From Pontibacillus salicampi (GTDB taxonomy: Bacteria > Bacillota > Bacilli > Bacillales > BH030062): a stretch of 64,000 nt of DNA. The stretch spans positions 124,001 to 188,000 of the forward strand of contig NZ_JBHLTP010000011.1 in the NCBI RefSeq assembly GCF_042434395.1, in the 5' to 3' direction. Positions 1-8,528 of the stretch are shown here, one piece after another. The stretch's first letter is position 1; every line of letters starts with the position of its first letter. The notes beneath the pieces are model-generated. The model worked only from the letters and a program-made list of their open reading frames with translations. It was not told the DNA's origin and did not search any database. The translations under genes were made by a program, and so were the position numbers.

Positions 1-143
1 AACACTTGTCTTTCAGCCTGTGCATTAAAGGGTTTATACTCTCCGGTACCATCACAAATGCTACATGTGTAGTGCCACTGTTCATCGTCTAAAAGCATGC
101 CGCTTCCATAACAAGCCTTACAATGTGTTTGATGCCTCGTCAT
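1..143 (-). CDS. Small zinc-ribbon protein with two CxxCxGxG motifs (partial)
   Basis: Only the first 47 codons are inside the window; the gene runs off the left edge. The ATG is preceded by AAGGAG, which overlaps the stop codon of the aconitase gene, so the two are probably cotranscribed. The peptide shows two DnaJ-type zinc-ribbon motifs, CKACYGSG at residues 8-15 and CSICDGTG at about 32-39. Each would give two Cys ligands of one Zn site. Such ribbons serve as small folding or binding modules; the specific role is unknown and no wider family was recognised. Confidence 0.6.
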   Translation of the reverse strand, partial: MTRHQTHCKACYGSGMLLDDEQWHYTCSICDGTGEYKPFNAQAERQV

Positions 144-155
144 TGCACTCGCTCC

Positions 156-2105
156 TTACGCTGTTTCTCTGTCTCTGACCCAGTTGATAAGGCCTCCTTT
201 TAACATCATGTCCACTTGACGAGGAGATAATGTATGACGAAGCTTAACTTCTTTATTTTTCCCTTTGATTTTGGCCGTTACTTCTTGTCCTTGTTGGATT
301 TCGTTACGAAGTCCACTAAACTGAAGGACATCTCCTTGCTCAATCTTGTCAGCTTCATCACTTGTGGAGAAGGTCAATGGCAATACACCGAAGTTTACAA
401 GGTTTTGCCAATGAATACGCGCAAAATCCTGAACAATAGCTACTCGTAATCCTAAATAGCGAGGTGCCAGGGCAGCATGCTCTCTACTAGACCCTTGACC
501 GTAATTGTATCCTCCTACAACGGCATGTCCTCCATCATCTTTCACACCCATTGCCCTGTCATAATATGATTCATCCACAATTTCAAATGTGAATTTACTA
601 ATCTCCGGCAAATTACTACGGTATGGCAATACTCTCGCACCGCCTGCCAAAATTTCATCAGTAGAGATGTTATCACCCATCTTCAAGAGGATAGGCAATT
701 CCATCTCGTCTGGAAGTTCACCCATTTCCGGTATAGAAGCAATATTTGGCCCTTTTTGAAGATCTATTTCTTTTGCTTCCTCTGGCAATTTTGGTTTTTC
801 CAATAACGTAACATCGACAGTAGGGTTGTCTAAATCCTTAATATTAGGATATTCCATTTCTAACGTTCTAGGATCGGTTAACTTTCCATATAATGCTGAA
901 GCTGCTGCGGTTTCAGGACTGCAAAGGAACACACTATCTTCTTTAGTACCGGAACGCCCAGGGAAGTTACGTGGAGTGGTTCTCAAGCTATTACGTCCCG
1001 TAGCTGGTGCTTGTCCCATTCCTATACATCCATTACAACCAGCCTGGTGTAACCTAGCCCCCGAAGGAAGCAGACTTGCCATATGCCCATGTGTCACTAA
1101 GTCCGTAAGCATTTGTCTTGATGATGGATTAATATCAAAGGAAACTCCGTGAGCAACCTGTTTTCCTTTGACAATCTCCGCTGCCATGGCAAAATCCCGA
1201 TAGGATGGATTAGCAGAGGACCCAATATAAGACTGATAAATAGGCTCTCCAGCTATTTCTTTAACAGGGACAACATTTCCTGGACTGGATGGTTTAGCAA
1301 TAAGTGGCTCTAGCTCTGAAAGGTTTATTGTTTCCTCTATATCATAGGCTGCTCCATCATCAGCAAGGATCTCTACCCAATCTTCTTCCCTTTGCTGACT
1401 TTTTAAATATCTTTTAATTTCCTTGTCAGACGGAAATACTGTACCAGTTGCGCCAAGCTCCGCCCCCATATTGGCAATAACGTGTCGATCATCTGCTGTT
1501 AAATTATCCAGGCCTGGTCCATAATACTCTATGACTTTTCCTACGCCGCCTTTAACATCGTAACGACGTAATAATTCCAGAATAACGTCTTTTGCGCTAA
1601 CCCAATCAGGCAGCTTTCCTTCTAGCTTGATGCCCCATACTTCAGGCATTTTCACATAGAATGGCTCTCCAGCAATGGCCATAGCCACATCAATTCCACC
1701 TGCTCCCATTGCAAGCATGCCCATTGCACCATTAGCACAAGTATGAGAATCAGAACCGAGCAGTGTCTTACCAGGCTTCGCCAACCGCTGCATATGTACA
1801 GGATGGCTTACCCCATTTCCTGGTCTACTGAAATACAGCCCAAATCGTTGAGCAGCGCTTTCTAGGAAGAGGTGGTCATCGGGATTTTTACTATCCTCTT
1901 GAATTAAGTTGTGGTCGACATATTGAGCAGAGACTTCCGTTTTTGCATAATCAAGCCCCATTGCCTCCAGCTCAAGCATAACCATTGTACCTGTCGCGTC
2001 TTGGGTGAGTGTTTGATCAATTTTCAATCCAATTTCTTCACCAGGTGTCATCTGTCCTGATATTAGATGTTCTTTAATTAGTTTTTGTGTGACATTGTAT
2101 GCCAT
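156..2105 (-). CDS. Aconitate hydratase, short Aquifex-type
   Basis: A 649-residue 4Fe-4S dehydratase that should interconvert citrate and isocitrate in the cytosol. The order is aconitase fold domains 1-3 followed by the swivel domain (from about residue 470). Cluster-ligand regions are visible: DSHTCANG near 120, GCNGCIG near 360 and a CSPET segment near 395. The swivel carries SSREHAALAPRYLG, with the catalytic Ser/Arg loop. Length and sequence fit the ~640-aa 'aconitate hydratase, putative' (Aquifex type, TIGR01342) rather than the ~900-aa AcnA of B. subtilis. Homoaconitase or isopropylmalate isomerase activity cannot be excluded from sequence. The ATG has a GGAGG site. A divergent promoter region separates it from the dehydrogenase gene on the other strand. 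Confidence 0.88.
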   Translation of the reverse strand: MAYNVTQKLIKEHLISGQMTPGEEIGLKIDQTLTQDATGTMVMLELEAMGLDYAKTEVSAQYVDHNLIQEDSKNPDDHLFLESAAQRFGLYFSRPGNGVSHPVHMQRLAKPGKTLLGSDSHTCANGAMGMLAMGAGGIDVAMAIAGEPFYVKMPEVWGIKLEGKLPDWVSAKDVILELLRRYDVKGGVGKVIEYYGPGLDNLTADDRHVIANMGAELGATGTVFPSDKEIKRYLKSQQREEDWVEILADDGAAYDIEETINLSELEPLIAKPSSPGNVVPVKEIAGEPIYQSYIGSSANPSYRDFAMAAEIVKGKQVAHGVSFDINPSSRQMLTDLVTHGHMASLLPSGARLHQAGCNGCIGMGQAPATGRNSLRTTPRNFPGRSGTKEDSVFLCSPETAAASALYGKLTDPRTLEMEYPNIKDLDNPTVDVTLLEKPKLPEEAKEIDLQKGPNIASIPEMGELPDEMELPILLKMGDNISTDEILAGGARVLPYRSNLPEISKFTFEIVDESYYDRAMGVKDDGGHAVVGGYNYGQGSSREHAALAPRYLGLRVAIVQDFARIHWQNLVNFGVLPLTFSTSDEADKIEQGDVLQFSGLRNEIQQGQEVTAKIKGKNKEVKLRHTLSPRQVDMMLKGGLINWVRDRETA

Positions 2106-2295
2106 GCTTCGACCTCCTTCAAAATAATCCTTGTATTACATAGTCTATGATTACTATACCCTGAAACCGGTCCCATCAATCTACCTGATTACACAGAATT
2201 ATTTGATAAGGGATAGATTACCAATCACACGTATTGCTTGCCCACATGCCTGCAAGGTGATATATTCTACCAAACAGCTAAGGGGAGGGTTGAAC

Positions 2296-3162
2296 TTGAG
2301 TTCCATACATATTGGCTTTATTGGGACAGGAGTTATGGGAAAAAGTATAGCGCAGCGTCTCCTTCGGGCTGGCTATACGCTCAGTATTTTCACTCGTACC
2401 TATGAAAAAGCGGAGGATCTCTTGAAAGAAGGAGCTATATGGGAAACATCTGTCGCAGCTTTATCTCAAAAGTGTGACGTCCTATTTACAATGGTTGGAT
2501 TTCCTGTCGATGTGGAGGAGGTGTATTTTGGTCCAAACGGTATATTGCAAAATGCTAAACCAGGCAGTTATGTAGTGGACATGACTACGTCTTCTCCTTC
2601 ATTAGCTCAAGAAATTTTCAAAAAAGCGGCTAATAACGACCTTCATGCTTTAGATGCACCTGTTTCAGGTGGGGACATCGGGGCTCAAAACGGCACGTTA
2701 TCGATTATGGTTGGTGGGACAAAACAAGCCTATGATTACATTGAACCATTATTTCATTTGGTAGGATCTAGCATTGTATGGCAAGGAGAAGCTGGAGCAG
2801 GGCAATACACCAAAATGTGTAACCAAATTGCAATTGCATCCAACATGATGGGAGTTTCAGAAGCAATAGTATATGCTAAACAAGCTGGATTGGATCCAGA
2901 CACTGTACTGAAAAGTATAAGTGACGGTGCTGCTGGAAGCTGGTCCTTATCGAATCTTGCTCCTAGAATGATACAGGAGGATTTCTCTCCAGGGTTTTAT
3001 GTGAAGCATTTTATTAAAGATATGGGCATCGCGATCACATCTGCAGAAGAATTAGGGTTACAGCTGCCTGGACTGCAACTAGCTAAGCAGCTATATGATA
3101 AACTTGCAGCAGAAGGAGAAGAAAATAGCGGAACACAGGCTTTAATTAAGTATTATCAGTAA
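2296..3162 (+). CDS. NAD-dependent beta-hydroxyacid dehydrogenase (3-hydroxyisobutyrate dehydrogenase family)
   Basis: 288 residues. The N-terminal Rossmann motif GFIGTGVMGKSIAQRL is followed by the substrate motif DAPVSGGDIGAQNGTLSIMVGG (about 120-140) and GAGQYTKMCNQI with the catalytic Lys. The helical C-terminal domain ends at KYYQ. This is the full HIBADH/tartronate-semialdehyde reductase architecture. The reading frame is open from 2131, but GGGAGG at 2283-2288 sits 7 bp before the TTG at 2296 and the protein then has the usual length, so that start is chosen. Substrate (3-hydroxyisobutyrate, glyoxylate or succinic semialdehyde) is not determined. A strong terminator follows immediately. 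Confidence 0.85.
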   Translation: MSSIHIGFIGTGVMGKSIAQRLLRAGYTLSIFTRTYEKAEDLLKEGAIWETSVAALSQKCDVLFTMVGFPVDVEEVYFGPNGILQNAKPGSYVVDMTTSSPSLAQEIFKKAANNDLHALDAPVSGGDIGAQNGTLSIMVGGTKQAYDYIEPLFHLVGSSIVWQGEAGAGQYTKMCNQIAIASNMMGVSEAIVYAKQAGLDPDTVLKSISDGAAGSWSLSNLAPRMIQEDFSPGFYVKHFIKDMGIAITSAEELGLQLPGLQLAKQLYDKLAAEGEENSGTQALIKYYQ

Positions 3163-3201
3163 AAAAGGCTAGTGACTGCTTTCGTAGTCACTAGCCTTTT
3201 T
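3163..3201 (+). terminator. Rho-independent terminator of the beta-hydroxyacid dehydrogenase gene
   Basis: Perfect 15-bp stem (3163-3177 with 3186-3200), 8-nt loop and T-rich end directly after the stop codon. Confidence 0.9.
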
Positions 3202-3204
3202 ACT

Positions 3205-3313
3205 TTATGGGCGAATTTTTTATTTTATGAGCGAATTATTGAAAATATAGGCGGATTTTTTACTTTATGAGCGAATTTTAAAAAATATGGGCGAATACAA
3301 AAAATTATAAGCG
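3205..3313. repeat. Tandem array of 20-bp units centred on RGCGAAT
   Basis: The tetramer GCGA/GCGG/GCGC occurs at 3211, 3231, 3251, 3271, 3291 and 3311, an exact 20-bp period over six units. The unit is roughly TATGRGCGAATTTTTTANTT, with GCGAAT and the preceding TATRRG best conserved. It lies between two convergent genes, in no open frame that looks coding. Function unknown. Confidence 0.85.
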
Positions 3314-3319
3314 CCAGCC

Positions 3320-3790
3320 TTATTTTCTGCGAATGCCAATCGTTCTGCCGGCATTTTTTGGTATCTTACTCTGCCTGTCTTTTTCAAACAGAGAAAGCAG
3401 GCTGTTATGAATAGCTTCCGGAAAAGCGGCTCCTTTCCCCTTCTGTTGATCTATCCCCATCAGCATTTGTTCCTGCGAGGCAGCTATTTCACCTTGCTCA
3501 TTATACATTGTTAAAAACAAGTGAATGCGTTTGTCATCCAAATCAAGTAGTTGACTGCCAATAGTTAGCTTATCTCCTTCGTGCATTTCCTGCTTATAAC
3601 AAAGGTGTGTTTCTAGCGTATAAATAGTGTAACAATTCGCTGCACGCGTTTTTTCATCTAATCCAATCCACTCTATAAAAGCATCCGTTGCATTGCTAAA
3701 CACTCTGGCGTATTCAGCATCATTCATATGACCGTTATAATCTACCCACTCCGAGGAAACTACGGCTTGATAATGATTGGGTGATGTCAT
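3320..3790 (-). CDS. Hot-dog thioesterase, probable betainyl-CoA thioesterase
   Basis: 156 residues with the 4HBT hot-dog signature EWVDYNGHMNDAEYARVFSNATDAF (residues 14-38), where the Asp/Asn-Gly-His segment is catalytic. It lies last in a three-gene operon, 11 bp after the carnitine dehydrogenase gene. In carnitine degradation, the BKACE enzyme makes betainyl-CoA, and a thioesterase (CdhB-type) releases glycine betaine. That position and family make this the likely role; the substrate itself is inferred. The ATG is preceded by a GGAGG-like site. Confidence 0.8.
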   Translation of the reverse strand: MTSPNHYQAVVSSEWVDYNGHMNDAEYARVFSNATDAFIEWIGLDEKTRAANCYTIYTLETHLCYKQEMHEGDKLTIGSQLLDLDDKRIHLFLTMYNEQGEIAASQEQMLMGIDQQKGKGAAFPEAIHNSLLSLFEKDRQSKIPKNAGRTIGIRRK

Positions 3791-3801
3791 TCCTTTACCT
3801 C

Positions 3802-4755
3802 CTAAACCCTTGAGCTTTCTTGCTCTTGTGGCCAGTATTCCTTTACTAAATCCATTAATTTAATTAGAAACTCATTACGATTTTGATCTAACTCAGACAT
3901 AGTCATGCCCCCAGATTGCTTTTCACACCCAGTAACTACTTTCTCATATAATTCGTCTGTTAACTCTGGGGCCTCTAACTTTGTCCATGGCTTCTTCAAG
4001 GCAGGACCAAATTGCTTCAGCATATGTCTCATTCCGCCTTCACCTCCACCAAGATGGAAGGTAAGAAAGGGTCCATACTGAGCATAACGAAGTCCAGCTC
4101 CATGTGTGAATGCTCTATCGACTTCTTCTGTCGTGGCTATTCCATCGTTAACAATATGAAGCGATTCCCTCCAGATGGCTTCGATTAAGCGATCGGCTAT
4201 GTGTCCTTCAATTTCATGGCGAACAATCAGAGGACTCATATTCATCTGTTCAAAGAATTGCTTTGCTCTTTCCACGGTTTGGTCCGTAGTGCTCCTTCCT
4301 GCAACTAGCTCCACTAAAGGAAGAATATAAACTGGTGTAAACGGATGAGCTACAACAAATCGCTCTGGGAATTGAAGCCCTTCCTGTAAAACGGATGGCA
4401 TAATACCAGATGTACTAGAACCAATAATAGCATCAGGCTTAGCATGTTGATCAATCGATTGTAGTACTGTCTGTTTAATGTCTTCCACTTCCGGGACATT
4501 TTCTTGAATAAAATCGGCATCCCCTACAGCTTTTGCTAAATCCGGTTCAAAGGTCAATCTATCAAGAGAAGCCTCATTTGCTATTCCGATTTCTTCTGCA
4601 AATGGCCAAGCTCGTCTGACCGATTCTCTCATTCTCTCCTCTGCACCCTCTGCTGGATCTGTGGCAATCACATCATATCCATGCGCCAAAAATCGAGTAA
4701 TCCAGCCATTTCCTATTACTCCTGTACCTACTACTGCTACTGTATTAATGGTCAT
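3802..4755 (-). CDS. lcdH: L-carnitine dehydrogenase
   Basis: 317 residues of the 3-hydroxyacyl-CoA dehydrogenase superfamily. The NAD-binding GTGVIGNGW is at residues 10-18, the HPFTPVY-type catalytic His segment is near 138, and the C-terminal helical domain includes HGAGLRYAQYGPF. Closest in memory to LcdH/CdhA enzymes, which oxidise L-carnitine to 3-dehydrocarnitine with NAD+. Its start codon overlaps the stop of the BKACE gene (TAATG), indicating translational coupling. The adjacent BKACE enzyme and CaiT-like transporter support carnitine rather than 3-hydroxybutyryl-CoA as substrate. Confidence 0.85.
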   Translation of the reverse strand: MTINTVAVVGTGVIGNGWITRFLAHGYDVIATDPAEGAEERMRESVRRAWPFAEEIGIANEASLDRLTFEPDLAKAVGDADFIQENVPEVEDIKQTVLQSIDQHAKPDAIIGSSTSGIMPSVLQEGLQFPERFVVAHPFTPVYILPLVELVAGRSTTDQTVERAKQFFEQMNMSPLIVRHEIEGHIADRLIEAIWRESLHIVNDGIATTEEVDRAFTHGAGLRYAQYGPFLTFHLGGGEGGMRHMLKQFGPALKKPWTKLEAPELTDELYEKVVTGCEKQSGGMTMSELDQNRNEFLIKLMDLVKEYWPQEQESSRV

Positions 4756-5648
4756 TATGATTTTCCTCCATGTGGATTTCGTAATTGTAGATATTCTCTA
4801 GCTTCTTGTGGAGACATAGGTTCTAAATCATGACCAGCAAGCATCGTTACAGCTTTATCTACCAGTTGTTCATTATTAGCCATAACCCCTTTGGACAGAT
4901 AAAGGTTATCCTCTAACCCAACACGTATGTTTCCACCTAATATTGCTGATTGGGCTGCAATCGGCATTTGCATACGCCCTATTCCAAAAGCAGACCAATG
5001 GGCATTCTCTGGAATTCGATTCTTCATATAGAGCATCGTTTCAGCATCCGCAGCTGCTCCCCATGGAATACCAAGGCAAAATTGAAACATTGGATCTCCG
5101 TCTATCAGCCCTTCATGTATTAGTTGGTTAGCAAATCGAACATGACCTGTGTCAAAGCATTCAAGCTCTGGCTTGACCCCACTATCCTGAATCAATTTAG
5201 CTTGCTCTCTTAACCAGTCTGTTGGGCTCATATAAATCATATTTCCAAAATTAGTACTACCGCAATCCAGCGTACACATCTCTGGCAGTAGTGCTCCCAC
5301 AGGCTCGTGTCTTTCTGCAGGAGTTTGAATGTCTGTGCCTTCCCCTCCAGCAGCAGGTGTTTGTAAGCTTGGAATAAAATCTCCTCCACCGCCAGAAGTA
5401 ATATTGATTATGACATCTGTTTCCGATTCCCGAATACGTTCTACTATTTCTCGATAATGGTTTACATCATGACTAATACCGCCTGTTTCAGGATTTCTTG
5501 CATGCACATGTGCAATAGTAGCCCCTGCTTTGGCAGAAGAGATAGCTGAATCAGCGATTTCCTTAGGTGTAACAGGTACATTAGCATTTTTTTCTATAGT
5601 ATCTCCTGCACCTGTTACAGCCGAAGTTAATAACACTTTATGTTTCAT
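4755..5648 (-). CDS. BKACE-family 3-dehydrocarnitine cleavage enzyme
   Basis: 297 residues of the beta-keto acid cleavage enzyme family (DUF849, Kce-like). The Zn-binding pair is HVHARNPETG (H47 and H49). Known members condense a beta-keto acid with acetyl-CoA, giving acetoacetate and a CoA ester. With dehydrocarnitine the products would be acetoacetate and betainyl-CoA. First gene of the operon, with a GGGGAGG site. The N-terminus LLTSAVTGAG and the internal TSGGGGDF loop also fit the family. Substrate is inferred from the neighbours. Confidence 0.85.
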   Translation of the reverse strand: MKHKVLLTSAVTGAGDTIEKNANVPVTPKEIADSAISSAKAGATIAHVHARNPETGGISHDVNHYREIVERIRESETDVIINITSGGGGDFIPSLQTPAAGGEGTDIQTPAERHEPVGALLPEMCTLDCGSTNFGNMIYMSPTDWLREQAKLIQDSGVKPELECFDTGHVRFANQLIHEGLIDGDPMFQFCLGIPWGAAADAETMLYMKNRIPENAHWSAFGIGRMQMPIAAQSAILGGNIRVGLEDNLYLSKGVMANNEQLVDKAVTMLAGHDLEPMSPQEAREYLQLRNPHGGKS

Positions 5649-6134
5649 AAATAAATCCTCCCCATGCTTTAAGACTGAATTAAATTTCCTTTAACTAACC
5701 CAAACTATACCATCCGGACTGTTTACTTTCAAATGATTTTTTCTATTATTTCTTTCCAATTCTTCTATAGGTACTATTGGAAAGGGGGTTATATTTATTA
5801 AGACTCTACCTAGAATTAACTGCAGATATATGTTGGTTTTTATTCGCCAATGCTGATAAGCCCGTTCTTATAAACGAGGAGATAGTGAGTAACTTGGTTT
5901 CGGTATAGTGTCATGATAAAAATGTTTGTTCTGAATATACTTCTAATTCAGTATAATCAATCCTTATTTCTCGAAAATAAGTCAAAATATACCGTTATTG
6001 CTGTATTTACTTCTAATTCCTTCATTATATTTACACATGCTAGTCCATTTAATTTTTGAAAGAATACCGTCCAGATTGTACAGTTTGAACATGTAATCAC
6101 CCCTTTACGAACTTACATTCAGAGGAGGATAAAT
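5649..6134. promoter_or_regulatory. Divergent control region of the carnitine genes with repeated motifs
   Basis: 486 bp between the catabolic operon and the transporter. Two copies of ATACCRTCCRGAYTGT lie at 5707-5722 and 6064-6079 (13 of 16 identical), 59 bp and 56 bp from the two start codons. A weaker copy is at 5989-6004. Also present: an 11-bp direct repeat ACTTCTAATTC at 5939-5949 and 6009-6019, and a 9-bp inverted repeat CTTTCCAAT/ATTGGAAAG at 5752-5784. The paired motif is the best candidate operator for the TetR regulator at 7785. No ORF seen. Confidence 0.55.
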
Positions 6135-7682
6135 ATGTACAAACATATAATGGATTGGAAAACGTTCATAGGTGCACTTATGCTGCTAATCTTCGTATCT
6201 GTGCCATTGATTGTATTTCCTGAGCAAGGGAAAGAAATAGTGCTGTCTATCAATGATGTAGTCACACAAAAACTGGGGATTTTATTTCTTACTGTTGGAC
6301 TGTTTCTCTTATTATTTCTTTTATTTATTGGTGTAAGTCGGTATGGTGACATCAAGCTAGGGGATAAAGGCGAAACACCGGAATTTAAGACTGGCTCGTG
6401 GGCGGCAATGTTGTTCACAAGCGGCATTGGTACCGGAATACTCTACTGGGGTGTTATTGAATGGGCTTATTATTATCAAAGTCCTCCATTTGGTATCGAA
6501 GCTGGAACAGAAGAAGCTGTTCGCTGGGCATCTACATATGGGTTCTTTCATTGGGGTCCTATTGCATGGGCTATGTTCGCAATCCCAGCGCTCCCGATTG
6601 GATATATGTTTTTTGTAAGGAAGACAAATGTATTTAAAATAAGTGAAGCGTGCCGCCCTGTTTTAGGAAAGCACACAGATGGGTTTGTAGGCAGAATGGT
6701 CGATATTTTATTTATGTTCGGTTTACTAGGGGGAGGCGGTACTGGGCTAGCACTGTCCGCTCCGATTATATCTGCTGGGCTAAACCATTTAATAGGAGTA
6801 CCAGATAATATAGTATCCAAATCCATTATCCTGGTTATTTGTACGCTCATATTTGGACTTAGTGCCTATTCAGGACTTCAAAAAGGGATAAAGGTATTAA
6901 GTGATATCAATTTATGGCTTGCTTTTGCCCTGCTCTTGTTCATCCTTATCGTAGGACCAACGACATTTATGACGGAATCCACCATTACAAGTCTCGGCAG
7001 AATGATGGATAACTTTTTCTCTATGAGCACGTGGGCAGAGCCGTTTAATAATTTAAGTCTGTTTGAAAGAACTGGCTTTCCTGAAGGGTGGACGGTTTTC
7101 TATTGGGCATGGTGGATTGTATATGCCCCATTTGTTGGATTGTTTATTGCTAGAATTTCTAAAGGGCGCACCATCCGGCAGTTGGTGTTTGGAACAGTCC
7201 TCTTCGGCAGTTTAGGAACGATCTTATTTTTTGGAATACTCGGTAACTATTCTATGTATTTAGAATTAAGCGGCCAATATCCTGTTGTCGACATTTTAAA
7301 TGAACAAGGAGCACCTGCAGCCATCATCGGAACATTGTCAGAGCTGCCCATTGCTACGTTTGCTATTATTATATTTGTGCTTTTAGCTACCATCTTTTTA
7401 TCCACTACGTATGATTCTGGATCTTACGTTATTGCCTCTGTAGTACAAAAGCGTGTAGAAGGAGAACCATTAAGATGGAATCGTTTATTCTGGGCATTAG
7501 CGCTTTCTGTGTTACCTATGATTTTTATGTATCTTGGCGGCCTTAAAACACTGCAAACCATAAGCATTATTGGAGGCTTTCCGCTACTTATCATCTTGCC
7601 ACTGTTAGTATGGTCTTTCCTCAAGATGGTTAATGGAGACCAGCAGCAAGAAGATACAATCAACGAAGAGAAGGCAAGCTAG
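6135..7682 (+). CDS. BCCT transporter, CaiT-like, probable carnitine/betaine carrier
   Basis: 515 residues and about 12 membrane segments. BCCT hallmarks are TSGIGTGILYWGVIEWAYYY (about 95-115), SPPFG, FHWGP and WAWWIVYAPFVGLFIARISKGRT (about 325-345). The YYYQSPPFG, FHWGPIAW and FFVRK stretches resemble CaiT more than OpuD/BetP. It has no long C-terminal osmosensing tail, so a nutrient-uptake role for L-carnitine is inferred, also from the divergent catabolic operon. RBS AGAGGAGG with 6-bp spacing. No terminator was seen before the TetR gene. Confidence 0.88.
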   Translation: MYKHIMDWKTFIGALMLLIFVSVPLIVFPEQGKEIVLSINDVVTQKLGILFLTVGLFLLLFLLFIGVSRYGDIKLGDKGETPEFKTGSWAAMLFTSGIGTGILYWGVIEWAYYYQSPPFGIEAGTEEAVRWASTYGFFHWGPIAWAMFAIPALPIGYMFFVRKTNVFKISEACRPVLGKHTDGFVGRMVDILFMFGLLGGGGTGLALSAPIISAGLNHLIGVPDNIVSKSIILVICTLIFGLSAYSGLQKGIKVLSDINLWLAFALLLFILIVGPTTFMTESTITSLGRMMDNFFSMSTWAEPFNNLSLFERTGFPEGWTVFYWAWWIVYAPFVGLFIARISKGRTIRQLVFGTVLFGSLGTILFFGILGNYSMYLELSGQYPVVDILNEQGAPAAIIGTLSELPIATFAIIIFVLLATIFLSTTYDSGSYVIASVVQKRVEGEPLRWNRLFWALALSVLPMIFMYLGGLKTLQTISIIGGFPLLIILPLLVWSFLKMVNGDQQQEDTINEEKAS

Positions 7683-7784
7683 TGCATATAGAGAAAAAGG
7701 AAGGGAACCAGCTAAAATTGAAATGCAACACCTCTATTGTTATTATAGAAAATATCATGACTTTTCGTAGCGAGGAACGTGGAT

Positions 7785-8318
7785 ATGCCAAGAGAATCTA
7801 AAAAGGATAAAATATTGGAAGCAGCTGCTCTCATAGTCCATACTAGAGGAAGTGATGCACTGACACTGGATGCGGTTGCCAAGCAAGCTGAAGTGAGCAA
7901 AGGTGGCTTGTTATACCATTTTGCTAGCAAAGAGGCACTTGTAGAAGGTCTAGTGGAGCACATGGACTCCATTTACAGAGAAAACGTAGAAGCATCGGCA
8001 CAATCTGACAATCACGATACTGGAAGATGGACAAGGGCGCTGGCAACTACAATGTACACGGAAAGTATTCAAAACAGAGAAATCAGCGCTGGAATGCTTG
8101 CAGCCCAAGGTATTAACCCTGCTTTATTAAAACCACTCCAGGAAACGTATGCTAGCTGGCAGCAGCAAATAGAAACAGACGGATTGGATGAAGTGCAAGC
8201 TACTTTACTCCGATTAGCTGTGGATGGGTTATGGCTATCCGAAATATTTGGACTGGGCAGCCTAGATGATGAACTACGTAAAAAAGTTTTAGAACGCATT
8301 ATGGAACAGACGTATTAA
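7785..8318 (+). CDS. TetR-family regulator, probable repressor of the carnitine genes
   Basis: 177 residues. The N-terminal HTH reads LTLDAVAKQAEVSKGGLLYHFASKEALVEGL (about 27-57), typical of TetR. The C-terminal ligand domain is of the TetR_C type with DGLWLSEIFGLG. The frame allows a GTG at 7779, but GAGG at 7772 fits the ATG at 7785 better. Lying 100 bp after the transporter and ending in a strong terminator, it probably forms one unit with it. Ligand (carnitine, dehydrocarnitine or betaine) is unknown. Confidence 0.85.
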   Translation: MPRESKKDKILEAAALIVHTRGSDALTLDAVAKQAEVSKGGLLYHFASKEALVEGLVEHMDSIYRENVEASAQSDNHDTGRWTRALATTMYTESIQNREISAGMLAAQGINPALLKPLQETYASWQQQIETDGLDEVQATLLRLAVDGLWLSEIFGLGSLDDELRKKVLERIMEQTY

Positions 8319-8336
8319 TATATATACACCACATCA

Positions 8337-8381
8337 AAAAAGGAATGCCAACGCCCTTATGGAGGTATGGCATTCCTTTTC
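8337..8381 (+). terminator. Terminator of the TetR gene
   Basis: 13-bp stem AAAAGGAATGCCA (8338-8350) with TGGCATTCCTTTT (8368-8380). Confidence 0.88.
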
Positions 8382-8528
8382 TGATTAGGCTTCATATTTA
8401 GTAAGACCTATATTCATTGATTCGGTCCATTTACTAGTTATGGATCGGTCCTTCCCGTTATTAAGAGGAGATAAAGCCCGGAAAGCAGACTATACCTTAA
8501 TTAATGATGAATGTAGTATTGTAGTTTT

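Noticed and set aside
826..1152. 108-codon plus-strand frame
   Set aside because: Lies antisense inside the well-supported aconitase gene and has no ribosome site.
2131..2295. N-terminal extension of the beta-hydroxyacid dehydrogenase
   Set aside because: No ribosome site at 2131; the family starts at the Rossmann strand preceded by GGGAGG and TTG at 2296.
3205..3313. CRISPR array
   Set aside because: Units are 20 bp with no distinct spacers and there are no cas genes.
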